Shown here: positions 1 to 5,883 of the stretch, piece after piece
Layout of the letters: each line of letters starts with the position of its first letter
Position numbering within the stretch: position 1 is the first letter of the stretch
Source of the DNA: Acidobacteriota bacterium
GTDB taxonomy: Bacteria; Acidobacteriota; Blastocatellia; Pyrinomonadales; Pyrinomonadaceae
Length of the DNA stretch: 6,437 bases
Assembly (NCBI GenBank): GCA_013696385.1
Contig: JACCYR010000111.1
Coordinates: 1 to 6,437, forward strand
Direction: 5' to 3'
Program-made: the position numbers and the translations under genes
The notes under the pieces: model-generated
What the model saw: the letters and a program-made list of their open reading frames with translations, nothing else
Told to the model about the DNA's origin: nothing
Databases searched by the model: none

Positions 1-353
1 TTGTCGTTGAACGCGGACTGCCCGCACTTCTGCTGTGGCTGTGGATTTTATTTATTTACGGCAGAACGCTGTGGCGGGGAATAAAATTCCAAATTCCAAA
101 TTCCAAATTCCAAATTCAAGGATTTGAAGTTGAAAATCCAAAATCCAAAATCCAAAATCCAAAATCCGTTGATTGGCAGAAAAAAGGAATTATATTAGGT
201 TGTTTCGGCGGTTTGGTCGGATTTTTTACCAGCGGACTCGTCCATTACAATCTTGGCGACGCTGAAGTTGCAATGGTCTTTTTTATGTTGATGGGAATCA
301 GCATGTTTTTGTGTGATAACAAATTGCGCGGCTTAACTGCCGAACATAAATAG
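1..353 (+). CDS. C-terminal part of an O-antigen ligase/polymerase-like membrane protein (5' end outside window)
   Basis: Frame 3 is open from the left edge to the TAG at 351-353 and gives 116 residues. Visible are a hydrophobic segment at about residues 7-20 (LPALLLWLWILFIYG), a charged loop, a second hydrophobic segment at 62-80 and a third at 88-104. The segment GFFTSGLVHYNLGDAEVAM resembles the conserved C-terminal end of O-antigen ligase / Wzy-type proteins, where a 'G-x-x-x-(Y/F)-N-x-G-D-x-E-V' motif precedes the last membrane helix. Proteins of this family act in the inner membrane in polymerising or ligating surface polysaccharide; that role is inferred from a partial sequence. Oddly, residues 28-55 of the visible part are encoded entirely by a tandem heptamer tract (84-167), which inserts four rows of seven residues (KFQIPNS, KFQIQGF, EVENPKS, KIQNPKS) into the loop between membrane segments. 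The gene converges on ychF. Another polytopic polysaccharide-related membrane protein remains possible. Confidence 0.72.
   Translation, partial: VVERGLPALLLWLWILFIYGRTLWRGIKFQIPNSKFQIQGFEVENPKSKIQNPKSVDWQKKGIILGCFGGLVGFFTSGLVHYNLGDAEVAMVFFMLMGISMFLCDNKLRGLTAEHK
84..167 (+). repeat. Tandem heptamer tract, 12 units in unbroken register, inside a coding region
   Basis: Nearly five copies of AAATTCC (84-117) are followed by three degenerate units (AAATTCA at 112-118, AGGATTT, GAAGTTG) and then five perfect copies of AAAATCC (133-167). All twelve units keep the 7-bp register, so the tract is exactly 84 bp, or 28 codons. It starts on the first base of a codon and ends on the last base of one. Because 7 is not a multiple of 3, only copy numbers divisible by three keep the host gene in frame. 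Confidence 0.93.
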
Positions 354-373
354 AATCTGAAATATCTCAAACA

Positions 374-467
374 AATTTTCGTTTTAAGTTTTCTTTTAGT
401 GCAACACTCATCTTTGTTCACCTGACAAAAAATTTCCCACCAAAAATCAAACATTAAAACGAAAATT
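374..467. repeat. 14-bp perfect inverted repeat between the convergent genes
   Basis: AATTTTCGTTTTAA at 374-387 is exactly reverse-complementary to TTAAAACGAAAATT at 454-467. The right arm lies in the last codons of ychF, and the 66-bp spacer covers most of the gap between the two convergent genes. The spacer is long for an intrinsic terminator and the arms are A/T-rich. I see no G/C-rich hairpin with a T-run in 354-446, so the gap holds no convincing terminator. The repeat could be coincidence in A/T-rich DNA. Confidence 0.4.
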
Positions 468-1547
468 CACGATGTCGCCTTCCTGCATCACATATTCTTT
501 GCCTTCGAGCCGCGTCAAGCCTTTTTCACGCGCTGCCGCGTTTGAACCGGCACTAATCAAATCATTATACGAAACGATTTCGGCGCGAATAAATCCGCGC
601 TCGATGTCCGAATGAATTTCGCCCGCTGCTTGCGGTGCTTTTGTGCCGACGGGAATCGTCCAAGCGCGAACTTCTTTTTCTCCGGCAGTTAAAAACGACA
701 TCAGACCGAGCATCTTGTAAGCCGACTTGATTAATTTATCAACGCCGCTCGAATCAACGCCGACATCTTTTAAAAACTCCGCGCGTTCCGCTTCTTCAAG
801 CGCGACAAGTTCGGCTTCGAGTTTCGCGCAAATCACAACGACTTCCGCGTTTTCCTGCGCCGCGTGTTCTTTGACCGCTTTGACGTGAGAATTTGCGCCA
901 GTGTTTGCCAGCGTTTCTTCGTCAACATTTGCCGCGTAAATCGTCGGTTTCATTGTCAGAAGAAAAAATTGTTTGGCGATTGCTTTTTCCTCTTTTGATA
1001 ATTCGGCGGCACGAGCGGGGCGACCTTCTTCCAAAACAGGCTGAATTTTATCAAGAACTTCGATTTCCGCTTTAGCAATTTTGTCGCCCGATTTTGCACT
1101 TCGGCTCGCTTTTTCGCGCCGCTTTTCAACCGAAGCTAAGTCTGCCAAAGCCAATTCGATTTGAATTGTTTCAATATCACGAATCGGATTGACCGAGCCT
1201 TCGACGTGAATAATGTTTTCGTCTTCAAAACAGCGCACAACTTGAATGACGGCATCAGTTTCGCGGATATTAGCGAGAAATTGATTGCCCAAACCTTCGC
1301 CTTTCGATGCACCGCGCACGAGTCCGGCGATGTCAACAAATTCAACCGCCGCGGGAACGATGGTCGAGGTTTTAACAATTTTTGCCAACGGTTCAAGTCG
1401 TTCGTCCGGCACGGCGACAACACCGATATTCGGCTCAATCGTGGCAAACGGATAATTTGCCGCGAGTGCCGATTCCTGCGCCGTCAGCGCGTTAAAAAGT
1501 GTAGATTTTCCGACGTTGGGAAGACCAACAATTCCGGCTTGTAACAT
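447..1547 (-). CDS. ychF: YchF/OLA1-family redox-regulated ribosome-associated P-loop ATPase
   Basis: This is a complete 366-residue protein, close to the roughly 363 residues of Escherichia coli YchF. The G1/Walker A motif is GLPNVGKST (residues 8-16) and the switch II/G3 motif is DIAGLVRGASKGEGLGNQFL (72-91). The G4 position reads NVDE (207-210) instead of NKxD, the change known to give this Obg-related family ATP rather than GTP preference. A helical, charged stretch at about 125-200 fits the coiled-coil insertion, and the C-terminal part (about 280-366, ending EGDIVNFRFNV) fits the TGS-like domain. YchF/OLA1 proteins bind ribosomes and are linked to translation and oxidative-stress control. 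The start is ATG at 1545-1547, where the family normally begins (MLQAGIVGLPNVGKS). No Shine-Dalgarno sequence precedes it: the 28 bases ending two bases before the ATG are a tandem heptamer repeat, with only a weak GGAA. The stop is TGA at 447-449. The gene converges on the membrane-protein gene to its left. Confidence 0.97.
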   Translation of the reverse strand: MLQAGIVGLPNVGKSTLFNALTAQESALAANYPFATIEPNIGVVAVPDERLEPLAKIVKTSTIVPAAVEFVDIAGLVRGASKGEGLGNQFLANIRETDAVIQVVRCFEDENIIHVEGSVNPIRDIETIQIELALADLASVEKRREKASRSAKSGDKIAKAEIEVLDKIQPVLEEGRPARAAELSKEEKAIAKQFFLLTMKPTIYAANVDEETLANTGANSHVKAVKEHAAQENAEVVVICAKLEAELVALEEAERAEFLKDVGVDSSGVDKLIKSAYKMLGLMSFLTAGEKEVRAWTIPVGTKAPQAAGEIHSDIERGFIRAEIVSYNDLISAGSNAAAREKGLTRLEGKEYVMQEGDIVNFRFNV

Positions 1548-1549
1548 AT

Positions 1550-1577
1550 AAATTTCAGATTCCAGATTTCAAATTTC
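1550..1577. repeat. Four heptamer units directly upstream of the ychF start codon
   Basis: On the + strand the units are AAATTTC, AGATTCC, AGATTTC and AAATTTC, each fitting ARRWTYC, followed by AAATTGATTATT. In the ychF transcript they would form the last 30 bases before the AUG (GAAATTT, GAAATCT, GGAATCT, GAAATTT, then AT). The tract therefore replaces the usual ribosome-binding region. Confidence 0.85.
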
Positions 1578-1719
1578 AAATTGATTATTCTACCTTTGGA
1601 AATGGATTTTGAGAAATCGGCAGAATTAAGGGAAAGTCAGTTTGATAAGTTTTGGATTTGATTTTGGATAATTGAGAGCAATATGAATAGACTTAGTTCC
1701 AAGTTTCAAATTGATTATT
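1574..1719 (+). repeat. 16-bp direct repeat marking the end of two heptamer tracts
   Basis: TTTCAAATTGATTATT occurs at 1574-1589 and again, identically, at 1704-1719. In both places it is the right-hand edge of a forward heptamer run (AAATTTC before the first copy, AAGTTTC overlapping the second). The stretch between (about 1600-1690) holds degenerate reverse-oriented units such as GGATTTT (1604-1610) and TTTTGGAT, and no gene. Confidence 0.75.
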
Positions 1720-1744
1720 AGTCAACATTTTGAAACTTGGAACT
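1695..1744. repeat. 16-bp perfect inverted repeat (possible hairpin) downstream of the DUF1906/VCBS gene
   Basis: The arms AGTTCCAAGTTTCAAA (1695-1710) and TTTGAAACTTGGAACT (1729-1744) are perfect reverse complements with an 18-base loop. The gene on the minus strand ends about 20 bases before the hairpin, so it could act as a transcript-end structure. No T-run follows it in that direction, so it is not a canonical intrinsic terminator. Each arm is made of two heptamer units facing each other, so the palindrome follows from head-to-head heptamer runs. Confidence 0.8.
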
Positions 1745-1766
1745 TTGAACTTGAAACTTGAAACTC
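1732..1766 (-). repeat. Five reverse-oriented heptamer units abutting the stop codon of the DUF1906/VCBS gene
   Basis: On the + strand the units are GAAACTT, GGAACTT, TGAACTT, GAAACTT and GAAACTC in unbroken 7-bp register. Read on the minus strand they become GAGTTTC, AAGTTTC, AAGTTCA, AAGTTCC and AAGTTTC, the same ARRWTYC-type unit as the tracts at 84-167 and 1550-1577. The last unit shares one base with the TAG stop codon of the neighbouring gene (1766-1768). Confidence 0.85.
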
Positions 1767-4144
1767 TAATTCGGCAGATAAGCATTCGGAATTGGTTTGT
1801 CGGTCGAAGCCCCAAACGCTGTGCCGCTAAATCCGTTTTGGCTTTGAAGCAGATACCAAACGCCGTTTGATGGGCGATAAACTGCGACATCGGCTTTATT
1901 ATCACCGTCGTAATCGCCGGGCGTAGGCAAATCGCCGGTTGTGCCGAACTGCACGGCAGAAAATCCCGCCGTTGTGTTCAGCAGATACCAAACGCCGTTT
2001 GACGGACGAAAGACAACAAAATCCGTCTTGCCGTCGCCGTCAAAATCGCCTTGTGCGGGTTGGTCGGTTGAAGCTCCAAAAGCGACACCGAAAAAAGTTC
2101 CGTCAGAGCTTTTTAAAACATACCAACTTCCGTTTGAAGGTCGCCAAACGGCGATGTCGGCTTTGCCGTCGCCGTCGTAATCAGCCTGAACGGGTTTATC
2201 GCCGTTTGCGCCGAATTGCACAAAGGTAAAAGTAGCGCGGCTGTCGCTGTTGGCGATATACCACGTGCCGTTTGACGGGCGAAAAACGGCGACATCGGTT
2301 TTTCCATCGCCATTAAAATCTGCCGGAACGGGAATGTCGCCGTTTGTTCCGAACGAACGCGCGCTGAAAAATCCGGCTTTGGTTTGGATATACCAAACGC
2401 CCTCGCTCGGACGGAAAACCGCCGTGTCCGTCTTGCCGTCACCGTCATAATCGCCGGGCGCGAGAATATCAGTATTGTTTCCAAAAGCAATGCCGCTAAA
2501 ACTTGAATTTGAACTATTCAAAACATACCAAACGCCCGTGTCGGGGCGAAAAACGCTGACATCGGTTCTGCCGTCGCCGTCGAAATCTGCCGTTTTGTTT
2601 TTGGCGATCGCCGTGCCTGCCACGGGCGCGTCGGAGATGTCGTTGTCAATGTTGAAAGTTACGCCGCCCCAAGTTTCGTTGCGTGGACCGAGCCATTGAT
2701 GAATTCTTTGATTATTTGTCCAGTAATTATCAGGCAGCGGCGCAACGCCGAAAACGCTCATCACATTGTTCCACCGCGCCAGCCAAACCACGTCCATTTG
2801 GCTTTGCGGCGGAATGTTTATCCAATCATTCACGGCATTGGTTGGCGAGCCATACACGCCAGAAATATAACCTTGCTCTTTCAAACGGTCTGTCCAACCT
2901 TTGAGAAAGGCTTTGACCGGAGTCGAACACGCGCCCGTGCCGCTCAAATCGTCGTAACGCTCCATGTCAAAGTAAAGCACTGTCCCGCGCGTTAGTCCGA
3001 GATTGTTTGCGTCGGCAATGGCGATGTCCGCCTCGCCGCGCCCTTGCATTTCGGCGGTTGCCGGGTCAGAACTGTGTTTTTGACTGTTCGTGCTAACCGA
3101 GCAAGGTGCTTGATAGCCGACAATGGTTGGAATCAATCCCCAACCCATGGCGGAGACTTGATTAACCCAAGCCGCCGTCAACTGCGGTTGCGAACAAGCG
3201 CGATTTCTGCCGCTAATGTAAATGTTTGAATCGTAAAACGGACTGTTATTCCACCACGTTTGCATTTGCGAAGCAGGCGCGGCGGTGCATTTATCGAAGC
3301 CGCGATTAAGACTAATGCGCGTATTTCCCGCAGGCGGCGCGGCAAAAATGGAATTTTGCGCTTGAAGTTTAGCATTTTCCTTTTCGAGACGGGCAAGATT
3401 TTTAATTTCGGGCGGCGTGATTTCGTTTGCGCCGTCAAAGATTTTGGTTTCCTGAACGCATCCGGTTTTGAATCCTTCACAGTTTCCAACCCGTTTTAAA
3501 ATCCACCGCGAATTTTTTCCGGTTTGATTATCAGAAAGTTTTTTCTGAATTGAACGAGTCAGGCGATTCCAAGTATTTCCGCCATCTCGACTTTCATAGA
3601 AAGAAGCTCCCGAAAAATTGGAACTTGTCGGAAGCGGCAGCAACAGAAATAAATTGTTTTCGTCAATATACTGCAAAAAAGTGTTCCCTAAATCTGCCTC
3701 GCGCAAATCTTCCTGCCGCAAATTTACCGGCGTTTTTGTCCAAGAATTTCCGCCGTCGGATGTTTTAACGAGTTCGAGTCGCGCGTTTTGTTCGTCGGCT
3801 AAAATTGCCCAACCGATTGTTTCATTTAGAAAAGAAACTGCGCTGATTGTCTCCGAAAAACTTTTTGGCAAAGCAATTTCGCGCCAAGTTTCGCCGCCCG
3901 TGTCGGTGCGCCAAATGGTGTCGCTCGTGTAAGCGATACCCGATTTCTCGCCAAAAACCTGAATATCCTTGATGTTTGAACTCGGCAAAGCCGTTTGCTG
4001 TTCAACTGACGGCGGACGCGGCGCGGCAATCGGTATATTAAAATTGCCGAAAAAATTTTCATTCGATTTTTGCGCCTTTGCATGAAAAACCGAAAAAACC
4101 AACAATAAAACAAATAATGATATTAGAAAACGGACGCTTTTCAT
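1766..4144 (-). CDS. Secreted Asp-box / DUF1906 glycoside-hydrolase-like / FG-GAP (VCBS) repeat protein
   Basis: The protein has 792 residues. Residues 1-25 are a signal peptide (basic start, hydrophobic core LISLFVLLLVFSVF, then HAKAQ), so it is exported. Residues about 60-195 contain three Asp-box/BNR-like motifs: TDTGGETW (80-87), TSDGGNSW (128-135) and SRDGGNTW (185-192). A short charged helix at 246-265 may be a coiled coil. Residues about 279-508 match the Rv2525c-like glycoside-hydrolase-like domain (DUF1906): GFDKC, IYISGRNRAC, LTAAWV, GWGLIPTIVGYQAPC and YFDMERYD. D393 and E395 sit where the related GH25-type TIM barrels carry their acidic pair. Four cysteines in the domain (286, 317, 348, 406) could form disulfides. 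Residues 519-790 are six FG-GAP repeats. The natural substrate of DUF1906 domains is not settled; peptidoglycan or another cell-wall glycan is a guess. The ATG at 4142-4144 has GAGG at 4151-4154 on the minus strand, six to seven bases upstream. I see no convincing promoter. Confidence 0.93.
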   Translation of the reverse strand: MKSVRFLISLFVLLLVFSVFHAKAQKSNENFFGNFNIPIAAPRPPSVEQQTALPSSNIKDIQVFGEKSGIAYTSDTIWRTDTGGETWREIALPKSFSETISAVSFLNETIGWAILADEQNARLELVKTSDGGNSWTKTPVNLRQEDLREADLGNTFLQYIDENNLFLLLPLPTSSNFSGASFYESRDGGNTWNRLTRSIQKKLSDNQTGKNSRWILKRVGNCEGFKTGCVQETKIFDGANEITPPEIKNLARLEKENAKLQAQNSIFAAPPAGNTRISLNRGFDKCTAAPASQMQTWWNNSPFYDSNIYISGRNRACSQPQLTAAWVNQVSAMGWGLIPTIVGYQAPCSVSTNSQKHSSDPATAEMQGRGEADIAIADANNLGLTRGTVLYFDMERYDDLSGTGACSTPVKAFLKGWTDRLKEQGYISGVYGSPTNAVNDWINIPPQSQMDVVWLARWNNVMSVFGVAPLPDNYWTNNQRIHQWLGPRNETWGGVTFNIDNDISDAPVAGTAIAKNKTADFDGDGRTDVSVFRPDTGVWYVLNSSNSSFSGIAFGNNTDILAPGDYDGDGKTDTAVFRPSEGVWYIQTKAGFFSARSFGTNGDIPVPADFNGDGKTDVAVFRPSNGTWYIANSDSRATFTFVQFGANGDKPVQADYDGDGKADIAVWRPSNGSWYVLKSSDGTFFGVAFGASTDQPAQGDFDGDGKTDFVVFRPSNGVWYLLNTTAGFSAVQFGTTGDLPTPGDYDGDNKADVAVYRPSNGVWYLLQSQNGFSGTAFGASTDKPIPNAYLPN
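1769..2590 (-). repeat. Six tandem FG-GAP/VCBS-type coding repeats of about 135 bp
   Basis: The repeats begin at protein residues 519, 564, 608, 654, 699 and 743, giving spacings of 44-46 residues. Each carries a calcium-loop motif (D-F/Y-D/N-G-D-G/N-x-x-D) followed by V-F/W/Y-R-P-x-x-G-x-W-Y and a strand ending in FG. Repeat 3 has DFNGDG and repeat 6 has DYDGDN, the only changes in the calcium loop. A C-terminal half unit (FGASTDKPIPNAYLPN) follows repeat 6, which would suit a beta-propeller closed by strands from both ends. The same coding repeats create several spurious open frames on the opposite strand. Confidence 0.92.
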
Positions 4145-4290
4145 CTTTTACCTCGCCATGTATTGGAAAAATTAATGGTTGACGGAGAAAATATAGCTTA
4201 TTCAAATAGCTTTTTCCAGAATTTTTATGGCGATGGGGAAAATTTCATAAAATTTTGTGTTAAAGAGGTCTTGCACAACAATTAGCTTTT
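4145..4290. other. A/T-rich intergenic gap with no clear gene
   Basis: This 146-bp gap lies between two minus-strand genes. A 30-codon open frame (4202-4294, minus) starts at an ATG that overlaps the upstream stop codon as ATGA and reads MKKLIVVQDL and onward to LEKAI. It has no recognised family. TAGCTTTTTC occurs twice on the + strand (4207-4216 and about 4283-4292). A TATATT hexamer on the minus strand (4190-4195) could be a -10 box for the downstream gene, but no good -35 accompanies it. Confidence 0.45.
4151..4154 (-). promoter_or_regulatory. Ribosome binding site of the DUF1906/VCBS gene
   Basis: On the minus strand GAGG, extended to GAGGT, lies six to seven bases before the ATG at 4144. 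It supports this start, which also gives a well-formed signal peptide. Confidence 0.6.
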
Positions 4291-5883
4291 TCATATTGGT
4301 GTAACTGTCGAAAGCATACTGTCGCCTAAATAGACATAGCTTTTTGTCCACGTCGGCACATTTACTCCAAACTCCGTGTATTCCGAAAGCGTCGTCCCGC
4401 TGTTTGAAACGTAAATCGTTGCCAGATAAGTAATCAAATCGTAAGCTATCAATCGGGCGTTGCTTGCTCCGTATTGAAAACTCTGCAAGGGCGTTCCGTC
4501 ATCTTGTCTGACGACGGCAAGGCGGTTTGCCGAATCATATTCAAACTTGAGCCACGTTCCGTCCTCTGCTTGAGCGCGAGTTTGATTGCCTGCCACGTCA
4601 TATTCAAAACCTTGAGGAGTGATTCTATTTGAGGTTGTATCGTAAGTGAGATTAGCGATGCCGTCTCTCGGAATCGTGGTGTTGTCAGCCGCTACGCCCG
4701 AAGCCGTTACATTCGTTCTATTACCGTAACGGTCATATGAATAATTCTGTGTCCACAGATTATTAGTTCCGCCTTTGGCTTTGGTCAATCTGCCGAGCGC
4801 GTCATACTCATATTCACGATTTTTGTTACCATCGAGATTGTTGATGATTTTAGACAGATGTCCCGTCTTGCCGTTCAATGTCCCGACGCTGTTATTGCGC
4901 TGATAGTCGTAGCTCAAATCCAGCAATGTTTGCCCGCCGCGCTGCACTTTTTGATTTGTCAGCAATCCCGTCTGCGAATCGAAGGTGTAGTTTTCATTGA
5001 CCTGATTGGCTCCCGCCACTCCGATATTGATTGATGTCGTCTGGTCTGATGCATTATAGACAATATCTCCGGCTTGCTGAGTGCCGTCAACCTTCAGAGA
5101 TGTCAAACGGCTGGCGGTGTCGTAAGTGTGCTGGACGAGTTTTCGCGGGCTGCTTTGTAAGCCGTATTGCGCTGGATAGCGGACATCCGTAATGCGGTCA
5201 AGCGTGTCATACAAATAGCTCGTCGTCATCGGATAACTTTCACGAGAGGCAACCGTTTGCGTGTAATCGCTGACTCTGCCTTCCGCGTCGTAAGCATATT
5301 CATCTTTAACCAGTCCGGGAGCTTCAATCTTCCTGATACGTTCCTTGTCGCCCGTCGTCATATATTCGTATGTTACGTTATACGCGGCGTTAATTTGCAG
5401 ATTCGGCTCTCTCGGGTCCCGACAAATCATAGATGATCGCCTGCAAGCGATTGAGCGCGTCTTCCGCGCCGTTGGCAAGATTGTAAAAGCGTAATTCGTT
5501 TTAACGCCACGCGCATCGGTTTTCTGTGTCATATTCGAGCGATTGTCATATTGGAAAGCCTCGCTCCATAACGCGCCTGTCTGTCCCGCGCCGACGGAAA
5601 CGCCCGCTTCGTTCAATGTCGCGGTTTGCTCGGCAAGTTTCTGACGGGTTAATCTGCCCAAGCTGTCGTATTTGAACTTACGAAGCTGAACGCCTTGTTC
5701 GGTTTCAGTCAATCTGCCAATCGTTTCATAGCCGTATTTTGTTACCAGACTGCCCGCCGAGAGAACTGAACCATTGCCGTTCGGGTTTGGTTCGACGACT
5801 TTCGCCAATCTGCCTTGCTGGTCGTATCGTCCCCAACGCTCGCGTCCCCAAGCATCGGCGACGCGCATCGTATTACCCGGCAA
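4291..5883 (-). CDS. RHS/YD-repeat protein, readable part, truncated before the RHS core domain
   Basis: From the TTG at 5883 the frame gives 530 residues. YD-type repeats are plain: RYDQQGRL (19-26), KYDSLGRLTR (71-80), YAYDAEGRV (196-204), YLYDTLDRI (223-231), HTYDTASRL (252-260), YEYDALGRLT (358-367), YSYDRYGNRT (381-390), FEYDVAGNQT (426-435) and FEYDSANRL (447-455). Such repeats fold into an extracellular beta-cocoon shell in RHS and teneurin proteins. The TTG is probably not the true start. It has no ribosome-binding site, and the same frame continues upstream to 6084 with more YD sequence (TIYDAQGRTIKVIEPDGS). Residues 134-156 are out of frame between two compensating indels. The protein ends at GDSMLSTVTPI, without the conserved core and variable toxin tip expected after it. 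It is most likely a decaying or laterally fragmented gene; a short functional shell is less likely. Confidence 0.8.
   Translation of the reverse strand: MPGNTMRVADAWGRERWGRYDQQGRLAKVVEPNPNGNGSVLSAGSLVTKYGYETIGRLTETEQGVQLRKFKYDSLGRLTRQKLAEQTATLNEAGVSVGAGQTGALWSEAFQYDNRSNMTQKTDARGVKTNYAFTILPTARKTRSIACRRSSMICRDPREPNLQINAAYNVTYEYMTTGDKERIRKIEAPGLVKDEYAYDAEGRVSDYTQTVASRESYPMTTSYLYDTLDRITDVRYPAQYGLQSSPRKLVQHTYDTASRLTSLKVDGTQQAGDIVYNASDQTTSINIGVAGANQVNENYTFDSQTGLLTNQKVQRGGQTLLDLSYDYQRNNSVGTLNGKTGHLSKIINNLDGNKNREYEYDALGRLTKAKGGTNNLWTQNYSYDRYGNRTNVTASGVAADNTTIPRDGIANLTYDTTSNRITPQGFEYDVAGNQTRAQAEDGTWLKFEYDSANRLAVVRQDDGTPLQSFQYGASNARLIAYDLITYLATIYVSNSGTTLSEYTEFGVNVPTWTKSYVYLGDSMLSTVTPI
5416..5484 (-). 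other. Out-of-frame segment inside the RHS gene (compensated double frameshift)
   Basis: In the main frame these 23 codons read TILPTARKTRSIACRRSSMICRD (shown in two parts: TILPTARKTRSI and ACRRSSMICRD), which is unlike a YD protein. In the next frame the same DNA reads YNLANGAEDALNRLQAI followed by IYDLSGP, a normal YD repeat. One base is missing at the TTTT run near 5484-5487 and one is extra near GGGACCCG at about 5414-5421, so frame is lost and then regained. Confidence 0.8.

Noticed and set aside
84..167. CRISPR-like array
   Set aside because: The period is 7 bp with no spacers and no cas genes; it is a simple tandem heptamer.
893..1544. Open frames on the + strand and in other minus frames across ychF
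   Set aside because: They overlap the clear ychF frame entirely and have no recognisable protein features.
1939..2699. Several + strand open frames opposite the FG-GAP repeats
   Set aside because: Each is a periodic shadow of the coding repeats (for example repeated PFDGRKT strings) and has no signal of its own.
4202..4294. Immunity protein or antitoxin for the RHS gene
   Set aside because: The RHS frame has no core domain and no toxin tip, and a 30-residue frame with no family match is too weak to call.
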